A stretch of DNA of 64,000 nucleotides from Bradyrhizobium sp. KBS0727 (GCF_005937885.2 NZ_CP042176.1:3219501-3283500), one strand, 5' to 3'. Numbered from the stretch's first letter, positions 49,770 through 58,317 are shown. Program-made: numbers and translations. The notes: generated by a model not told the origin, from the letters alone.

Positions 49770-50065
49770 GGCACGTCGCGCTCCCAGTCCGGGTCGCCCA
49801 GCACCTGGCGGGCGGCGGCGACGTTGGTCGGGTGGAGTTGCGAGGCGTCGGCAAAGGCCTTCACGGTTGCGTCATCGCGCATGACGAAATCGAGCACGGA
49901 TGCCAAAAATTGCGGATTGGCGGCGGCGGTTCGCAGCGTCTCCGGGCCCAAGCCGCTTTCAGCCAGAAATAGCCCCAGCCGCTCGGGATCGCCGGCGACG
50001 AAGGTCAGCGCTTGAATCGCAACGATTTCAGCTACTTCGCGGGGGGTGTGAACAGGCTTTTTCAA
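49766..50065 (-). CDS. DUF3572 family protein
   Basis: 99 residues. All-helical, with no signal or membrane helix: TPREVAEIVAIQALTFVAGDPERLGLFLAESGLGPETLRTAAANPQFLASVLDFVMRDDATVKAFA and DPDWERDVP at the end, the family pattern. The start is 251 bases from divK, on the opposite strand. Its stop overlaps dinB by four bases, so the two are cotranslated. Role unknown; the fixed link to dinB suggests DNA repair (inference). Confidence 0.85.
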   Translation of the reverse strand: MKKPVHTPREVAEIVAIQALTFVAGDPERLGLFLAESGLGPETLRTAAANPQFLASVLDFVMRDDATVKAFADASQLHPTNVAAARQVLGDPDWERDVP

Positions 50066-50316
50066 CAGGCGGTTTGCCTTTCCGTTAACTTATGGGCTCT
50101 ACTTTGAAACCATCATGCCCGAGTCTGCGGAGTGTGTTCAAGCAAGTGAAAACCGCTTTGCAGAAAGAAGGCACGTGGGTTTAACGGGTTAGAGCGAATC
50201 TGACGCTAGTTTGATTTCACTTTTCGACAAGGGCGGCGGCGGTGCAGGGCGCACCGAAAGGCCAGGCCCGGTCGTTGCGGTTGTAGTTACGTTTCCTGGG
50301 GCAAGGGAGGGACGGG

Positions 50317-50682
50317 ATGGCCAAAACCGTCCTGATCGTCGAGGACAACGAGCTCAATATGAAGCTCTTTCGCGATCTGTTGGAAGCGCACGGCTATCAG
50401 ACCTCGGGCACCAGCAATGGTTTCGAGGCGCTCGATCTCGTCCGCAAGCTTCGCCCCGACCTGATCCTGATGGATATCCAGCTGCCGCAGGTATCCGGCC
50501 TCGAAGTGACGCGCTGGATCAAGGACGATCCGGAACTGCGCGCCATTCCGGTGGTCGCGGTGACCGCCTTCGCGATGAAGGGCGACGAGGAACGCATCCG
50601 CGAGGGCGGCTGCGAGGCGTATTTGTCCAAACCAATTTCGGTCGGCAAGTTTATTGAAACGGTGCGACGTTTTATCGGGTAG
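50317..50682 (+). CDS. divK: Single-domain response regulator DivK
   Basis: 121 residues, GGGAGGGAC 5 bases before the ATG. One receiver domain with acid pocket VEDNELNMK, phosphoacceptor Asp in [13 protein letters not shown] (about residue 53), Thr in [12 protein letters not shown] and Lys in YLSKPIS. DivK is a polar phosphoprotein that controls DivJ/PleC and, through DivL, the CtrA pathway in asymmetric division. It is followed at 12 bases by pleD, the standard alphaproteobacterial operon. Confidence 0.97.
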   Translation: MAKTVLIVEDNELNMKLFRDLLEAHGYQTSGTSNGFEALDLVRKLRPDLILMDIQLPQVSGLEVTRWIKDDPELRAIPVVAVTAFAMKGDEERIREGGCEAYLSKPISVGKFIETVRRFIG

Positions 50683-50694
50683 GAGTGAGTTTGG

Positions 50695-52068
50695 ATGTCT
50701 GCGCGTATCCTGGTCGTCGATGATGTTCCCGCCAACGTCAAGCTGCTGGAAGCCCGTCTGTCGGCCGAATATTTCGACGTGCTGACCGCTGCCAACGGTG
50801 CCCAGGCGCTGGACGTGTGTTCGCGCGCCGAATGCGACATCATCCTGCTCGACGTCATGATGCCCGACATGGACGGTTTCGAGGTTTGCCGCCGGCTGAA
50901 GTCCAACCCGGCCACGCATTACATTCCGGTGGTGATCGTCACGGCGCTGGACAGCGCGGCCGATCGCGTCCGCGGGCTCGAGGCAGGCGCCGACGATTTC
51001 CTGACCAAGCCGGTGTCCGACGTTGTGCTGATCGCGCGCGTCCGTTCATTGACGCGGCTGAAGATGATGACCGACGAGCTGCGCATGCGCGCCATCACCT
51101 CGCTGGAAATCGGCATGGAGGCACCGGAGCGCAGCGCCGTCGCCGACAAGGGCCTCGGCGGACGAATCCTGCTGGTCGACGACCGGCCGTCGTCCTACGA
51201 GCGGCTGGCGCCGATCCTTGCCGCCGAGCACACCGTCGATGTCGAGACCAATCCGGCGGAAGCACTGTTTCATGCCGCCGACGGCAACTACGACCTGCTG
51301 ATCGTCTCGCTCAGCCTGGAGAACTATGACGGGCTGCGGCTGTGCAGCCAGGCGCGCTCCCTGGAGCGTACCCGCCAGATGCCGATCCTTGCTATTTCCG
51401 ATGCCGACAACAACACGCGGCTGCTGCGCGGGCTTGAAATCGGCGTCAACGATTACCTGCTGCGCCCGGTCGACAAGAACGAGCTGCTGGCGCGGGCGCG
51501 CACCCAGATCCGCAAGCGGCGCTACACCGACCATCTGCGCGACAATGTGCAGAACTCGATCGAAATGGCGATCACCGACGCGCTGACCGGGCTGCATAAT
51601 CGCCGCTACATGGAAAGCCATCTGCAGACGCTGGCCGAGCAGGCCTCGAGCCGCGGCAAGCCTCTGGCGCTGATGATCATCGACATCGATTTCTTCAAGG
51701 CCATCAACGACAATTACGGTCACGACGCCGGCGACGACGTGCTGCGCGAATTTGCGGTGCGGATCCGCAAGTCGATTCGCGGCATCGATCTGGCTTGCCG
51801 CTACGGCGGCGAGGAATTCGTCATCGTGATGCCGGAAACCGACCTTCACGTCGCCGGCATGGTGGCGGAACGGCTGCGCCGCTCGATCGCCGGCGAGACT
51901 TTCGCCGTCAACAAGGGCGCCAAGCGCATCGAGGTCACGATCTCGATCGGGCTGACGACGCTGGAGCGCAAGGGCGAGCCGGTCGCCGACGTGCTGAAAC
52001 GCGCCGACACCGCGCTGTACCGTGCCAAGCACGACGGCCGCAACCGGGTGGTTTCCGCGGCGGCGTAG
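50695..52068 (+). CDS. pleD: Response regulator diguanylate cyclase PleD
   Basis: 457 residues. Receiver 1 (1-120) has the phosphoacceptor Asp in IILLDVMMPDMDG (about 53). Receiver 2 (about 155-275) has Ser where the Asp would be (LLIVSLSLENYDG), the usual adaptor form. The GGDEF domain (about 295-455) has DIDFFK, the loop CRYGGEEF (about 368), and the inhibitory RGID site five residues before it. PleD makes c-di-GMP on phosphorylation and dimerisation at the stalked pole, and is product-inhibited. AGGAGTG precedes the ATG; operon with divK. Confidence 0.97.
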   Translation: MSARILVVDDVPANVKLLEARLSAEYFDVLTAANGAQALDVCSRAECDIILLDVMMPDMDGFEVCRRLKSNPATHYIPVVIVTALDSAADRVRGLEAGADDFLTKPVSDVVLIARVRSLTRLKMMTDELRMRAITSLEIGMEAPERSAVADKGLGGRILLVDDRPSSYERLAPILAAEHTVDVETNPAEALFHAADGNYDLLIVSLSLENYDGLRLCSQARSLERTRQMPILAISDADNNTRLLRGLEIGVNDYLLRPVDKNELLARARTQIRKRRYTDHLRDNVQNSIEMAITDALTGLHNRRYMESHLQTLAEQASSRGKPLALMIIDIDFFKAINDNYGHDAGDDVLREFAVRIRKSIRGIDLACRYGGEEFVIVMPETDLHVAGMVAERLRRSIAGETFAVNKGAKRIEVTISIGLTTLERKGEPVADVLKRADTALYRAKHDGRNRVVSAAA

Positions 52069-52098
52069 CCGTTGTCCCCGCGAATGCAAGGACAACGG
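52069..52098. terminator. Hairpin after pleD
   Basis: CCGTTGTCC (52069-52077) pairs perfectly with GGACAACGG (52090-52098), with a 12-base loop. It starts right after the pleD stop and lies between convergent genes. The plus-strand tail AAGTCGCTG has no T-run, so efficiency is doubtful. Confidence 0.55.
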
Positions 52099-52109
52099 AA
52101 GTCGCTGCG

Positions 52110-53327
52110 TCAGGCGACGGCCCTGGCGCCTTGTTTGACGGCCTCATACGCTAGCCGCTTGAACTCGAACGAGAACGGATGGACGAACGCCATCTGGCGC
52201 TGTGCCATCATCACGCCGGCCATGTTGCGCTTCGGCGAGATCCACCATTGCGTGCCGGCCACGCCGCCCCAATAGAATTCGCCTGACGCATCGGGATGAT
52301 CGAACGCCGAGGGCTTCAGGATGAGCCCGCCGGCCAACCCATGCGCCTTGCCGGGCTGTTCGCCCATCATGGCAAAGCGGATCCACTGGCCATCGGGCAA
52401 CTGGTTGGTCATCATCTGCGCGATCGTCTCCGGCTTGAGCAGGGTACGGCCGCCGGGCAACAGGCTTCGGATCAACGCGACCATATCGGGCATTGTCGAG
52501 ACCAGACCACCACCGCCATTGAGCCTTGCGACAGGGTGCAGATAGGCGCCGGGGAAGGGCGCATTGTCGGTACGGGTGAGGCCCGGCTTCATCGGCTCCA
52601 TCAGGTCGGCGCCGGCGTAATACGCTACCAGCCGTCCCTGATCTTTCTCCGGAACGACGAAGCCGGTATCGACCATGCCCAGCGGATCGAGGATCCGGGC
52701 CTTGATGAACGTATCAAAACTCTGGCCGCTGATGACTTCGACCAACCGTGCCACCACGTCGATCGCGAGCGAGTATTCCCATGACGTCCCCGGCTGATAG
52801 ATCAGCGGCAGGTCGGCCAGCACGTCTACCATCTGCGCCAGCGTGGTCATGGGATTGTGGACGCCGCGCTCGTTGAGCGCCTTGAAGATGATGGTGCCGG
52901 GATCGAAAAAGCCGTAGCTCAGACCGGAGCTGTGGCTCAGGAGCTGACGGATCGTGATCGAGCTCTTCGCCGGTTCGGTGTCATCCAGCGAGGTCGCGCC
53001 AGGGCGTAACACCTTCCGATTTCCAAGCTGCGGAATATACTTCTCGATGGGATCATCAAGTCCGAATTTTCCTTCCTCGAACAGCAGCAGCGCCGCGCAG
53101 GAGGTGATCAGCTTGGTGTTGGAAAAAACCCGGAAAATATGGTCGGTGCGAAGAGGCGTCTGCGCTTCCTTGTCGGCCCATCCGACGCAGTTCACGTCCA
53201 CCAGATCCCGGCCGACCATCACCGCCCAGGAAATGCCGGACAGCAGGTTGCCGTCGATATAGCGCTGCATGGCCGCACGTGCCGGGTTGAAGTCGTAACC
53301 ATCAGCGGTCACTTTCAGGTCTTCCAT
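52110..53327 (-). CDS. Serine hydrolase of the beta-lactamase (class C/EstB) family
   Basis: 405 residues, with no clear signal peptide, so probably cytoplasmic. The SxxK motif is FSNTKLIT (about 68-73), the Tyr motif WEYSLAIDVV (about 177-186), and a third block WGGVAGTQWWISPKRNMAGVMMAQR near the end. The Tyr motif is YSL rather than YxN, which favours an esterase or D-aminopeptidase-like role over a beta-lactamase. The surrounding LLSHSSGLSYGFF and LLFEEGKFGLDDPIEKYIPQL are typical of the EstB/PBP4-like group. Substrate unknown. Confidence 0.88.
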   Translation of the reverse strand: MEDLKVTADGYDFNPARAAMQRYIDGNLLSGISWAVMVGRDLVDVNCVGWADKEAQTPLRTDHIFRVFSNTKLITSCAALLLFEEGKFGLDDPIEKYIPQLGNRKVLRPGATSLDDTEPAKSSITIRQLLSHSSGLSYGFFDPGTIIFKALNERGVHNPMTTLAQMVDVLADLPLIYQPGTSWEYSLAIDVVARLVEVISGQSFDTFIKARILDPLGMVDTGFVVPEKDQGRLVAYYAGADLMEPMKPGLTRTDNAPFPGAYLHPVARLNGGGGLVSTMPDMVALIRSLLPGGRTLLKPETIAQMMTNQLPDGQWIRFAMMGEQPGKAHGLAGGLILKPSAFDHPDASGEFYWGGVAGTQWWISPKRNMAGVMMAQRQMAFVHPFSFEFKRLAYEAVKQGARAVA

Positions 53328-53426
53328 GGTGTTTCCTCTGCTGCCGCTTTCTTGTGGCTGAGGTACCTACCACATGGCCACACTGAATGGCCACGGCCCA
53401 AGGTTGGAGGGTCACGGGTAAAGAGT

Positions 53427-54098
53427 TCAAATCGGGGAGGATGGCCGAGGCCTTTTCGTCGCAGGGTGCGGCTTCGGTGCGACTGCACCGCTGCCGACCT
53501 TCACCCCGGCATTCTCCAGCAGCACCGCCGCGGCTTGCTTGGCCGCGCGCGCCATCGCGGGGTCGTTGCGGACGAGGTCCTGGGCGATCGAGCCGTCAAC
53601 CAGCAAAGCGAGCTGTGTTGCCAATCCCTCGGCATCGGCGACGCCGAGCTCTAGCAGCAGATCGCGGAACCATAGCCTTCGGCTTTCCTTGAAGGCGACC
53701 GCGATCTTGCGCACCGATTGGTCCTCGCTGCCGAGTTCGGCGACCGCGTTGACGAACGGGCAGCCGCGAAAATCCTTGGCCGAGAATCGCCGTTCCAGCG
53801 AATCGAAAGTACCGAGAATCTGTTCGGCGGGCGGTTTCTCCGATGGCCGCGGCGCCACGAAGCGCCGCGCCAGATAGGCCGAGATCAGCGCGTCCTTTGA
53901 CGGAAAATGATTGTAGAGCGTGCGCTTGCTGATGCCGATTTCGGCCGCGATGGTGTCGACGCCGACAGCGCGAATCCCCTGCAGGTAGAACAGCCTGTCC
54001 GCGGTTTCCAGGATCCGGTCCTTCATGGCAGGCTTTTGCATTGCAGGCTTTTGCATCGAAGGTTTTGGCGTGGAGGTTTTGGTGTGCGGGGGTGGCAT
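53427..54098 (-). CDS. TetR-family transcriptional regulator
   Basis: 223 residues from ATG at 54098. The N-terminus is Pro/Lys-rich with the duplicated MQKPA units (from a 15-base direct repeat near 54027-54056), and three further Met are possible starts; homology begins at KDRILETADRLFYLQG (about residue 26). The helix-turn-helix reads GVDTIAAEIGISKRTLYNHFPSKDALI. A C-terminal ligand domain follows, with a basic tail. It is divergent from an MFS transporter with a palindromic operator between them, the usual TetR repression circuit. Confidence 0.92.
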   Translation of the reverse strand: MPPPHTKTSTPKPSMQKPAMQKPAMKDRILETADRLFYLQGIRAVGVDTIAAEIGISKRTLYNHFPSKDALISAYLARRFVAPRPSEKPPAEQILGTFDSLERRFSAKDFRGCPFVNAVAELGSEDQSVRKIAVAFKESRRLWFRDLLLELGVADAEGLATQLALLVDGSIAQDLVRNDPAMARAAKQAAAVLLENAGVKVGSGAVAPKPHPATKRPRPSSPI

Positions 54099-54122
54099 GC
54101 GAATCCGCGAGGTCGGTTGGCC

Positions 54123-54167
54123 TTGACAGCAGGACCACTCTATATCCTATTTACACAGGTCTGTGTA
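54123..54167. promoter_or_regulatory. MFS promoter with TetR-type operator
   Basis: TTGACA (54123-54128) is a perfect -35; an A/T-rich stretch near 54141-54151 (TATATCCTATTT) follows, though the -10 spacing is uncertain. TACACAG-GT-CTGTGTA (54152-54167) is a perfect 7-bp inverted repeat with a 2-base centre, the size of a TetR-family operator, placed to block initiation. Confidence 0.72.
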
Positions 54168-54232
54168 CCCATTTCAGACGCCAAATGCAGGACGCGCCTT
54201 TCGTGCCGCGGCCCCAAGGGAGAATAAGAACA

Positions 54233-55465
54233 ATGCCCCTGCTGCAAGTCCTGCGCCCCACGCTGCCCATCCTGATCGGCGCCTCGCTGATGCTGACGCT
54301 GAGCATGGGCCTGCGGCAATCGCTCGGCATCTTCATGCAGCCGCTGACTCATGACATCGGCATATCGGTCTCCGACTTCACGCTGGCGATTGCCGTGCAA
54401 AACCTCGCCTGGGGTTTTCTCCAGCCGCTCGCCGGCGCGATGACGGTGCGTTATGGCTTTCGCAGCATCATGGTGATCGGCTCGTTGTTTTACATCGCTG
54501 GCCTGACGTTGATGGCGGGCGCGCACGGCTTTCTCAGCGTCATGATCGGTGGCGGCGTGCTGATCGGCATGTCGCTGGCCTGCACCGCGGCGGCGATTGC
54601 GATGTCGGTCGCAGCGCGCGCGGTGCCGGCGACGGTGCGCAGCACAGTGATGGGCCTGGTGTCAGGGGCGGGATCGCTCGGCGCCCTGTTGTCGGCGCCG
54701 CTCGGGCAGATCCTGAATGAAGGCTATGGGTGGCGCGTGGGCCTTGCAGGGTTCGTGGTGCTGGCGCTGGCGATGATTCCCGCGGCCTGGTTTGCCGGCG
54801 GCGTCGACCGGATTCCGCTGCCGAAGCCGGCGTCGGACGACATCGGTAACACCTCGGCCAGCGTCGCGGTCAAGGTCGCATTCTCCAACCCGTCCTTCGT
54901 GGTGATGACCTGCGCCTATTTCGTCTGCGGCATGCAGCTCGTCTTCCTCACCACGCATCTGCCGTCCTATCTGGCGATCTGTGGCATGGACCCGATGCTG
55001 AGCGCGCAGACGCTCGGCATGATCGGTGGCTTCAACGTGCTCGGCAGTATCTTCTTCGGCTGGGCCGGCCAGCGCTGGAACAAGCTGGCGCTGCTCGGCG
55101 GCATCTACATCGTCCGTTCCATCGCGCTTGCCTGGTACTTCACGTTGCCGCCGACGCCGGCCACGACATTGCTGTTCGGCGCCATCATGGGTTTCCTGTG
55201 GATGGGCGTTGGGCCGCTGGTGGCGGGTGCGGTCGCCGAAATGTTCGGCCTGAAATGGCAGGCGATGATCCAGGGGCTCGCCTTCATGAGCCATCAGCTC
55301 GGCAGCTTCCTCGGCGCCTTCGGCGGCGGGGTGCTGTACGACCAGCTGGGCTCCTACACCATGGCCTGGCGCATCGGCGTCGCGCTGGGTCTCGCCGGTG
55401 GAATCATCCAGGTCGCATTCGCGCTGATCCGGCCGAGCGGGCCGCCGCTGTTGCGAACGGCGTAA
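54233..55465 (+). CDS. Major facilitator superfamily transporter
   Basis: 410 residues from ATG at 54233 (MPLLQVLRPTLP), with AAGGGAGA upstream; the open frame runs on to 54041 but only this start matches the family. Twelve hydrophobic helices. The RYGFRSIMVIG loop fits the MFS A-motif position. The style resembles OFA/CynX-like organic anion transporters; the substrate is unknown. The divergent TetR gene and operator suggest it is induced by its own substrate, possibly an efflux function. A hairpin follows the stop. Confidence 0.9.
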   Translation: MPLLQVLRPTLPILIGASLMLTLSMGLRQSLGIFMQPLTHDIGISVSDFTLAIAVQNLAWGFLQPLAGAMTVRYGFRSIMVIGSLFYIAGLTLMAGAHGFLSVMIGGGVLIGMSLACTAAAIAMSVAARAVPATVRSTVMGLVSGAGSLGALLSAPLGQILNEGYGWRVGLAGFVVLALAMIPAAWFAGGVDRIPLPKPASDDIGNTSASVAVKVAFSNPSFVVMTCAYFVCGMQLVFLTTHLPSYLAICGMDPMLSAQTLGMIGGFNVLGSIFFGWAGQRWNKLALLGGIYIVRSIALAWYFTLPPTPATTLLFGAIMGFLWMGVGPLVAGAVAEMFGLKWQAMIQGLAFMSHQLGSFLGAFGGGVLYDQLGSYTMAWRIGVALGLAGGIIQVAFALIRPSGPPLLRTA

Positions 55466-55491
55466 GGCTGACCCGGAGGTAGCTTAAAAAG

Positions 55492-55519
55492 AGGCAGTGG
55501 AAAGTGCTGCCTGCGTTTT
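55492..55519 (+). terminator. Terminator-like hairpin after MFS gene
   Basis: AGGCAG (55492-55497) pairs with CTGCCT (55507-55512) with a 9-base loop, followed by GCGTTTT. It lies 26 bases after the MFS stop. The short T-run makes it a moderate terminator. Confidence 0.6.
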
Positions 55520-55592
55520 AAGCAATTGTGCCGTTAAAAGCGGCAGAAAACCAGAACGCCTTCGCACGGGAAGCCAAAAATCGATGATAATT

Positions 55593-55610
55593 CATTTGGT
55601 TAACCGAATG
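55593..55610. promoter_or_regulatory. Palindrome in the amtB upstream region
   Basis: CATTTGGTTAACCGAATG: 18 bp with one mismatched pair, centred on GTTAAC. It lies about 380 bases before amtB and 107 bases before a small open frame. I cannot name the binding protein. The rest of the 524-base gap holds the small open frame and the sigma-54-like promoter. Confidence 0.4.
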
Positions 55611-55716
55611 CCTTCGATGGCATGAATCTTGTCTGACCAAGGTTAAGAATCGGGTTCGGGAAACGTCATCGACATCGTCCGCCCTTGGTTGAACGTCAGG
55701 GGAAGGCAGGTAGTTC

Positions 55717-55908
55717 ATGAGGCTGGCAGCCGCCAATCCCCAGCCATTTCAACTCGACGTTGCCGCGACGTCGAGCATCCCGAGTCTTTTGCCCAAAATC
55801 GGCGTTGATCCTGCCGTCGCCGCTCTAGGCACCGGACGGTTCATGCGCGCCATTCAAGACAGTCTCAGAAACAAACTAAAGGGCGCACCAATTTTCGCAT
55901 CGTGCTGA
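55717..55908 (+). CDS. Doubtful small open frame before amtB
   Basis: 63 codons (MRLAAANPQPFQLDVAATSSIPSLLPKIGVDPAVAALG and so on). AAGGCAGG 7 bases before the ATG is a usable ribosome site, which is the main support. No recognisable domain and no membrane helix. The sequence does not resemble GlnK, which often precedes amtB. It ends one base before the sigma-54-like element of amtB, so it is not cotranscribed from that promoter. Confidence 0.3.
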   Translation: MRLAAANPQPFQLDVAATSSIPSLLPKIGVDPAVAALGTGRFMRAIQDSLRNKLKGAPIFASC

Positions 55909-55924
55909 TGGCGCGCCGTTCGCA
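55909..55924 (+). promoter_or_regulatory. Sigma-54-like -24/-12 promoter for amtB
   Basis: TGGCGCGCCGTTCGCA has GG at 55910-55911 and GC at 55922-55923, the invariant GG-N10-GC spacing; the -24 half TGGC is exact and the -12 half TTCGC differs from TTTGC at one base. Transcription would begin near 55935, 55 bases before the amtB ATG. Nitrogen-controlled amtB genes usually use RpoN and NtrC. Confidence 0.55.
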
Positions 55925-55989
55925 TTCGCATGGGAGAGATCGACAAAGTGGCTGGGTAAACCTTCACCGACATCCGTAGGAGAGAGACG

Positions 55990-57381
55990 ATGGGACACTG
56001 GAAATACACGTGCCAAAGACTCGCGCCTTTCGTGGTTGCACTCTTGGGGATTGCGCTTTTCTGCATGCTGTTCGGTGACATCGCGCTCGCGGAAGACGCG
56101 GGGCCGCCAGCCTGCGGTGGCAAGATTCTCGAGAAGTGTACACCCAACTCCGGCGATACCGCATGGATGCTGACGTCGGTCGCGCTCGTCTTGATGATGA
56201 CCGTTCCGGGTCTCGGCCTGTTCTATGGTGGCATGGTGCGCAAGAAGAACGTGGGCGACACGGTGATGACCAGCTTTGCCGTCACCTGCCTCGTCACCAT
56301 TCTGTTCGCGCTCTTTACCTACAGTATGGCGTTTCGCGCCGGCTCGCCGTTCATCGGGGGCCTGGATAGGATGTTCTTGAAGGACATCCTGAGCGACATC
56401 GGCAAGGGAGGTATCGGCAATCCCAATCCGCTCGCCGCGACCATTCCTGAGAGCGTGTACATCTGCTTTCAGATGACGTTCGCCATCATTACGCCAGCGT
56501 TGATCGCCGGCGCGTTTGCCGAGCGGATGAAGTTCTCGGCCATGCTCTGGTTCATCGGCCTGTGGGCAATTTTCGTCTATGCGCCGATTGCGCACTGGGT
56601 CTGGGGACCCGACGGCATCTTCTCCGCCGGCAACGACGCCGCGTGGGTGAAAGTGCTGGATTTCGCCGGCGGCACTGTCGTGCATATCAACGCCGGTGTT
56701 GCTGGGCTGATGTGCGCGATCATGCTTGGCAAACGGAAAGAAACCGGGCCGGCGCACAACATGGTGCTCACCTTCATCGGCGCCTCCCTGTTGTGGGTTG
56801 GCTGGTTCGGATTCAACGCCGGCTCCGCCGTGACCGCGGGCATGCAAGCCGGAATGGCGATGCTGGTAACCCAGATTGCTACCGCAGTTGCCGGCTTTAC
56901 CTGGATGCTGGTGGAATGGGCGCTGAAGGGCAAGCCGACCGTCGTCGGCATCTGCTCGGGCGCGGTCGCCGGCCTTGTCGCGATTACGCCGGCTTCCGGC
57001 TTCGTCGGGCCGGTCGGCGCCTTCGCCATCGGAATCGCGGCAGGCGTCTTCTGCTACTGGGGGTGCACCGGCTTGAAGCGCTTGTTCAGCTATGACGACG
57101 CGCTGGATTGTTTCGGCGTTCATGCGATCGGCGGCATCGTCGGGGCGCTTCTGACCGGGGTGTTCGCGGTCGAGCAATACGGTGGAACCCCAGGCGCTCT
57201 GGAGGGTAACGTTGGACAGTTCTTCAACCAATGCATCGGGGTGGCCACCGTTTTCGTTTATGACGCCGTCGTCAGCCTGATCATCCTTTTCGTGGTCAAG
57301 ATGTTCGTCGGTCTTCGCGTGACGCAAGACATCGAGCGGGAAGGGCTGGACCTCGCGCTGCACGGAGAAGTCGTGCAATAA
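55990..57381 (+). CDS. amtB: Ammonium transporter
   Basis: 463 residues. AGGAGAGAGAC precedes the ATG. A cleavable signal peptide (to about LAEDAG, 38) is followed by eleven helices. The twin His are present: VVHINAG (about 236) and FGVHAIGGIVG (about 381), with the Phe gate in the AFAERMKFSAMLWF stretch and Trp in WFGFNAGSAV. It conducts NH3/NH4+ into the cytoplasm as a trimer. No glnK is linked, which is unusual for amtB. A hairpin (57409-57427, GCCGGCG/CGCCGGC) follows the stop without a T-run. Confidence 0.95.
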   Translation: MGHWKYTCQRLAPFVVALLGIALFCMLFGDIALAEDAGPPACGGKILEKCTPNSGDTAWMLTSVALVLMMTVPGLGLFYGGMVRKKNVGDTVMTSFAVTCLVTILFALFTYSMAFRAGSPFIGGLDRMFLKDILSDIGKGGIGNPNPLAATIPESVYICFQMTFAIITPALIAGAFAERMKFSAMLWFIGLWAIFVYAPIAHWVWGPDGIFSAGNDAAWVKVLDFAGGTVVHINAGVAGLMCAIMLGKRKETGPAHNMVLTFIGASLLWVGWFGFNAGSAVTAGMQAGMAMLVTQIATAVAGFTWMLVEWALKGKPTVVGICSGAVAGLVAITPASGFVGPVGAFAIGIAAGVFCYWGCTGLKRLFSYDDALDCFGVHAIGGIVGALLTGVFAVEQYGGTPGALEGNVGQFFNQCIGVATVFVYDAVVSLIILFVVKMFVGLRVTQDIEREGLDLALHGEVVQ

Positions 57382-57559
57382 TATAGAGTCAAGGCAGCGT
57401 CCTGCAGCGCCGGCGTTCATCGCCGGCCGTTGTGGAAAAAAAGCTGCCCCTGAACCGGGCTGGAAACGATCGAGGCGGCCAAAACCTCGATGGGGGTGTT
57501 GGGTCCAGCCAGTTCTAACTACTTTACTGCTCGCGGTGATCACTCGGCGAGGAGATCAC

Positions 57560-57688
57560 ATGAACTGGTTCTATTGGAACACAGCTTGGTCGCTGTTCTT
57601 CAGCCTCGTTTGGTTCATGACCATCACGCATAATCCCGAAGCGCGGATCTCTGATGCGCATTTGCGCGATGAGGCCTTCGGCGGCTGA
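57560..57688 (+). CDS. Small membrane protein downstream of amtB, unknown function
   Basis: 42 codons from ATG at 57560; GAGGAG lies 5 bases upstream, one of the best ribosome sites in the window. The sequence begins MNWFYWNTAWSLFFSLVWFMTIT, an aromatic-rich membrane segment (about residues 2-22), then a polar tail, HNPEARISDAHLRDEAFGG. It lies 178 bases after amtB on the same strand and could be cotranscribed or independent. No family recognised. Size, ribosome site and membrane pattern support a real gene. Confidence 0.55.
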   Translation: MNWFYWNTAWSLFFSLVWFMTITHNPEARISDAHLRDEAFGG

Positions 57689-57786
57689 ATGAAGACCTAC
57701 GTTACAAAGCGGATCGGGCCGATACCACGGACGCCCGAGCGCTCTTCGCCGTGCCAACCTGTCCCGAGACATCGCGACGGGCTAGT

Positions 57787-58317
57787 CTAGCTCCGATAGA
57801 AGCGCCACATCCTGAGGAATGTTCGGTGGATCACATCCGGCGGCTGATCGAACGGCTCCAGACTGATCCGCAAGGCGCCATTGTGGTCCATGCGCCAAGG
57901 TAGGCGCATCAGCAGGCGATAGATTGGCTGCTTGCGCCAATCGACGACGAGAGCGCTGCGGAGCGGTGCGTTGAGCACAATCTGCAGCTCATGGACCGTC
58001 ATCGCCCGCTCGGCGATCTGAACGACATCGATGCGCTCGATGGCCCGCCAGCGTATCAATCCGAAGGCCTGGATGAAGATGCCATATTGATTGGCGCCGA
58101 TGGTCGGCCGCCCGGTCTCCAGCAGGGGGATGTTGTAGTAGGTGAAGCTGGCCGCTGCCACGGCAGGCAATGACCAATAGATGGCGCCGGTGATCCAGGT
58201 GGCCGTGCAGAATATCGCAGCCAGCGCAGCACTGATGTAGACGGGAAAGTAGATGTCTTCGCGCACATAGGCGACCGAGTAGCCACCGGCATTTCGCTCG
58301 TCCAGGGTTGCGCTCAT
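57787..58317 (-). CDS. Uncharacterised membrane protein, possible PH-like domain
   Basis: 176 residues. Two hydrophobic helices (about 27-46 and 48-62) form an N-terminal hairpin, followed by a beta-rich soluble part: TGRPTIGANQYGIFIQAFGLIRWRAIERIDVV is reminiscent of bacterial PH-like domains, and ALRISLEPFDQPPDVIHRTFLRMWRFYRS ends the chain. Probably an inner-membrane protein with a cytoplasmic domain. Convergent with the small gene at 57560. Function unknown. Confidence 0.65.
   Translation of the reverse strand: MSATLDERNAGGYSVAYVREDIYFPVYISAALAAIFCTATWITGAIYWSLPAVAAASFTYYNIPLLETGRPTIGANQYGIFIQAFGLIRWRAIERIDVVQIAERAMTVHELQIVLNAPLRSALVVDWRKQPIYRLLMRLPWRMDHNGALRISLEPFDQPPDVIHRTFLRMWRFYRS

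Noticed and set aside
49766-50316. LexA (GTTC-N7-GTTC) box for DUF3572-dinB
   Set aside because: I looked through the divergent gap with divK and found no correctly spaced pair.
55717-55908. glnK gene before amtB
   Set aside because: The 63-residue translation lacks the T-loop and any PII fold pattern.
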